This document shows, piece by piece, positions 61,496 through 64,000 of a DNA stretch of 64,000 nt. The translations under genes and the position numbers were made by a program. A model generated the notes under the pieces. It ran no database searches. It had not been told where the DNA came from and saw only the letters and a program-made list of their open reading frames with translations. The stretch is from Pichia kudriavzevii (Eukaryota; Ascomycota; Pichiomycetes; Pichiales; Pichiaceae). Every line of letters starts with the position of its first letter. Positions within the stretch are counted from its first letter, which is position 1. The stretch is from NCBI RefSeq assembly GCF_003054445.1, contig NC_042508.1, forward strand, positions 62,001 to 126,000, given 5' to 3'.

Positions 61496-63019
61496 ATGAC
61501 GCATGTAAGTAGAGAAGAAAGTCCACATGGGCGGCATTTGGGAGTTACTGATGTCATCATGATGATTGTCCAACGTATCATTGGGTCTGGGATCTTTGCT
61601 GTGCCATCGATGATCTACAAAGATGTTGGTGGTTCACCGGCACTATTTTTCTTGGTTTGGATCATTGCAGGATATTCGAGTTATGCAGGCCTCATGTGTT
61701 ATGCGGAGTTAGGGTCTATCATCCCTAGAAGTGGTGGTCTAAAGGCTTTTTTGCCAGTCATTTATCACAAGCCTTACATGATGATAAATGTAGTTTATGG
61801 AACTTACATTCTTGTTTTTGGTTCGATTGTTTCTAACGTCATTATTTTCGGTGAATACTTCTTGTCTGCTTTGGGGTACTCGCAGGGTGAGTTCACAAAG
61901 CAGCATTATAAGACGGTTGGTATAGTATTTTTAGGAGGGCTGTGTCTCATGTTACTGATTCACACAAGGTTCGTTGTTAAATTACAAACCATTATGGGTA
62001 TTGTAAAAATCACCCTGATATCCTCCGTCTCCCTGATAGGAATTTTTGTGTTGGCGTTGCCTTCAAATGAACCCAAATTCACAAACAACATACACACTAG
62101 CGATTTTTTCACTATCAAGACCCAAATTACTATTGCGTCATTCATTTCCGCCGTCATGAAAGCTATATTTTCTTGTAATGGCTGGCAGTCAATTTATAAT
62201 GTTCTTGATGAGATTAAAGATCCCGTTAGAACAATGAAAATAGCTGCTCCTTCATCAATATTTTTGATACAGTTGTGTTTTTTCTTGATTAACTTGACAT
62301 ACCTGATTATTATACCATCAGATGAACTGCTTGAAACTGATAAATTGGTAGGTCTTGTATTGTTTGAGAAACTTTTTGGTAACTCACTGGGCAGGGTGAT
62401 CTTGTCCTCTCTAATTGCATTCTCTGTTGCTGGCAACATAACTACAGGGATCTATCATTCATCGAGAGTAAACCAAGAAATCTTCAAAGAGGGATTTCTA
62501 CCATTCAGCAGGACTTTGGTAAAAAACTATCCGTTCAAGTCGTCCCCGGGATCTTTATTACTTCCTCTTCTAATTACAGCTTCATTTCTTTTCGTACCAA
62601 CAACTTCGAGTATCTTCAGTTATGTTATTAATTTGGATGGTTACCCGTCTCGATTCTTTTTCGGTCTTGCATCCTACGGTATCCTGGTACTGAGGAGACG
62701 AAAACCTGACGTTGTTCCAGGAATAAAGGCTTCCAACTGGGAAATTGGATTCATAATATCACTCTCTACCTTTATGGTACTTGGTCCATTGCTTAAACCC
62801 GATAATTCACGGTTCCCCGGTTTACCCAACTACACCTACGTTTCACTGTGCCTATTGGGAGTGTGCACGTTGTACTGGTTTTTCATGTTCAAGATCGGTC
62901 CTAAATTGTTTCATTATGAACTTTCGGAAAAACATGAAACACTAAATGACGGTATGGTGATCACAACGTGGGAAAAACTTAAAGACACCATTCCTGGAAC
63001 GTCGTACGGGTCTGTATAA
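61496..63019 (+). CDS. Methionine-permease-like amino-acid transporter, copy 2
   Basis: The 507-aa tandem paralog of the preceding gene is collinear over its whole length. It has the same start (MTHV...EE...PHGRH), GSGIFAVPSMIY, PRSGGLKAFLP, FGEYFLSALGY and FKEGFLPFS. It differs in many core positions and at synonymous sites (by eye well over a third of residues), so the duplication is not recent. The most divergent parts are the loop after span 5 and the C-terminus, which could reflect different substrate affinity or regulation. Confidence 0.85.
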   Translation: MTHVSREESPHGRHLGVTDVIMMIVQRIIGSGIFAVPSMIYKDVGGSPALFFLVWIIAGYSSYAGLMCYAELGSIIPRSGGLKAFLPVIYHKPYMMINVVYGTYILVFGSIVSNVIIFGEYFLSALGYSQGEFTKQHYKTVGIVFLGGLCLMLLIHTRFVVKLQTIMGIVKITLISSVSLIGIFVLALPSNEPKFTNNIHTSDFFTIKTQITIASFISAVMKAIFSCNGWQSIYNVLDEIKDPVRTMKIAAPSSIFLIQLCFFLINLTYLIIIPSDELLETDKLVGLVLFEKLFGNSLGRVILSSLIAFSVAGNITTGIYHSSRVNQEIFKEGFLPFSRTLVKNYPFKSSPGSLLLPLLITASFLFVPTTSSIFSYVINLDGYPSRFFFGLASYGILVLRRRKPDVVPGIKASNWEIGFIISLSTFMVLGPLLKPDNSRFPGLPNYTYVSLCLLGVCTLYWFFMFKIGPKLFHYELSEKHETLNDGMVITTWEKLKDTIPGTSYGSV

Positions 63020-63257
63020 TTGCGTACCAAAGGACCCTATTAGTACATGCCATTAAACTTTATAATTTTCAGGGTAAATAGAAACACATTCACATGAATA
63101 CATAAACAAATATCCAGATTTGGAAAAGTCGGAATATGGATGTGCAAGATCTTTTTTTTTTCTTTTTCTTTTTCACAATTTATATACCAAACTACAAAAC
63201 TTGTCCTTTTAAACAGACCTTCCTTTTTTTTCCAGTGCAATCACCTAGAGACTACAG

Positions 63258-64000
63258 ATGGCTTCATTATACGAGGTTCTTGGGGTAGAGTCCTCCGCAA
63301 CAGAGGGCGAAATCCGCAAGGCCTATAGGAAACTAGCGCTCAAATTTCATCCTGATAAAGTGTCTCCAGAGGAGAGAGAGACAAGTGAAATAAAGTTCAA
63401 AGAAATAACTGAAGCGTATGAGATTTTATGTGATGAAGATAAGCGAAGAGACTATGACTTGGGTGGATCTAGAAGAGAAGCCCCAGGATATAGTTTCAAC
63501 GATTTTGAAGAGTTTGGCGGCTTTGGTGGAGGTGGGTTTGGTGGCGATTTTGATGCCGATGATTTTGCTAATTTCTTTGGAACTAACTTCAACGCTAGGA
63601 GATCAGGAGGGAACTCCAGTTTTAATCATCCAAATGTTGGTGAGCTAGACATTAAATTTGAAATTAACGTGACGTTAAAAGATCTCTATTTTGGGAAGCT
63701 AATCAAGAAAACGTACAAAAGAGATACAATCTGCATTAAATGTAACGGTAAAGGTTTACGAAAGAATGCAGTGGAAATTGACTGTCCAGCCTGTCGGGGA
63801 CTCGGTGTTGTTGAAGAATACCGAAGAATGGGGGGTATGGCATTTGTTGAACGCGTCAAATGTAGACAATGTGATGGTAAGGGTAAGTATTCAAGGCCCG
63901 ATGACAAATGTCGTAAATGCAAAGGTAGCGGCACTATGAAGGAAGAATGCACCTGTGAATTTCAAATACAGAGAGGCTCTCCAAATGCAGGTGAAGTTAC
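63258..64000 (+). CDS. XDJ1: Class A J-protein Xdj1 (5' part, runs off the window)
   Basis: Hsp70 co-chaperone, partial: 247 codons are visible with no stop. An N-terminal J domain carries HPD at residues 31-33 (LALKFHPDK) and [13 protein letters not shown] Gly/Phe-rich region follows (GFGGGGFGG). Four CxxCxGxG zinc-binding repeats come next: [24 protein letters not shown] and CRKCKGSG. The NEIKF-like [15 protein letters not shown] and DLYFGKLIK stretches favour Xdj1 (linked to mitochondrial import) over Ydj1 or Apj1. No Cys-farnesylation end can be checked because the C-terminus lies outside. Confidence 0.82.
   Translation, partial: MASLYEVLGVESSATEGEIRKAYRKLALKFHPDKVSPEERETSEIKFKEITEAYEILCDEDKRRDYDLGGSRREAPGYSFNDFEEFGGFGGGGFGGDFDADDFANFFGTNFNARRSGGNSSFNHPNVGELDIKFEINVTLKDLYFGKLIKKTYKRDTICIKCNGKGLRKNAVEIDCPACRGLGVVEEYRRMGGMAFVERVKCRQCDGKGKYSRPDDKCRKCKGSGTMKEECTCEFQIQRGSPNAGEV

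Noticed and set aside
1-64000. tRNA genes, rRNA, LTR or DNA transposons, CRISPR arrays
   Set aside because: No B-box-like GGTTCGANNCC in a cloverleaf context, no transposase or reverse-transcriptase motifs, and no regular spaced repeats were found by eye; a tRNA scan would settle the first point.

Overview
The window looks like a chromosome arm segment of a budding yeast (Saccharomycotina), most plausibly a Pichiaceae species such as Pichia/Issatchenkia. The reasons are compact, almost intron-free genes, the fungal genes FTR1, MYO3/5, HAP2, VRG4, BNA6, CMS1, STU1, MRS6, DUG3, HIF1 and CDC3, the few visible introns using strict GTATGT...TACTAAC...AG signals, and a uracil-catabolism gene (URC4 family) that Saccharomyces cerevisiae lacks. 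The species itself is inference. No transposon, LTR element, rRNA, tRNA or CRISPR array was recognised.

Layout. 0-13 kb: iron permease FTR1 (-), type I myosin MYO3/5 (+), exportin CSE1 (+), CCAAT-factor HAP2 (-), GPN GTPase NPA3 (+), and an unrecognised gene (-). 13.7-19 kb: URC4 (+), RPS20 (+), the Golgi GDP-mannose transporter VRG4 (+) and NAD-biosynthesis gene BNA6 (-). 20-25 kb: a histone-fold protein that may be CENP-T/Cnn1 (-), CMS1 (+), a 73-aa mitochondrial-type membrane protein (-), and mitoribosomal MRPL3 (+). 25-39 kb: STU1/CLASP (-), cohesin acetyltransferase ECO1 (-), MTO1 (+), an 82-aa membrane protein (-), an NMD5/SXM1 importin (+), a Tsc3/SPTSS-like 79-aa protein (-), RPS12 (+) and Rab escort protein MRS6 (-). 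40-44 kb: a 1176-residue open frame with no recognisable family. 44-64 kb: DTD1, a universal-stress-domain protein, DUG3, TIM22, mitochondrial Hsp70 SSC1 (with an intron in its presequence), an unrecognised repeat-tailed gene, RFC4, HIF1/NASP, septin CDC3, an SRP1/TIP1 wall protein, a Rec114-like gene with a candidate 3' intron, two tandem methionine-permease-like genes, and the 5' part of the J-protein gene XDJ1.

The genes do not form one pathway. Themes recur: mitochondrial translation and import (MRPL3, MTO1, TIM22, SSC1), nuclear transport (CSE1, NMD5/SXM1, NPA3), and chromosome segregation and replication (STU1, ECO1, RFC4, possible CENP-T and Rec114). Several promoters carry CACGTG (Cbf1-type) sites, two of them as pairs 31-32 bp apart, and SSC1 carries textbook heat-shock elements.

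The most interesting items are the large orphan ORF at 40.4-44.0 kb with coding-like debris upstream of it, the SSC1 presequence intron, the Rec114 and CENP-T candidates, the Tsc3-like small gene, and two unidentified proteins at 12.7 and 52.6 kb. Start codons were re-examined gene by gene. Where the longest open frame begins at a non-ATG codon or carries an extension foreign to the family, the first family-consistent ATG was used.
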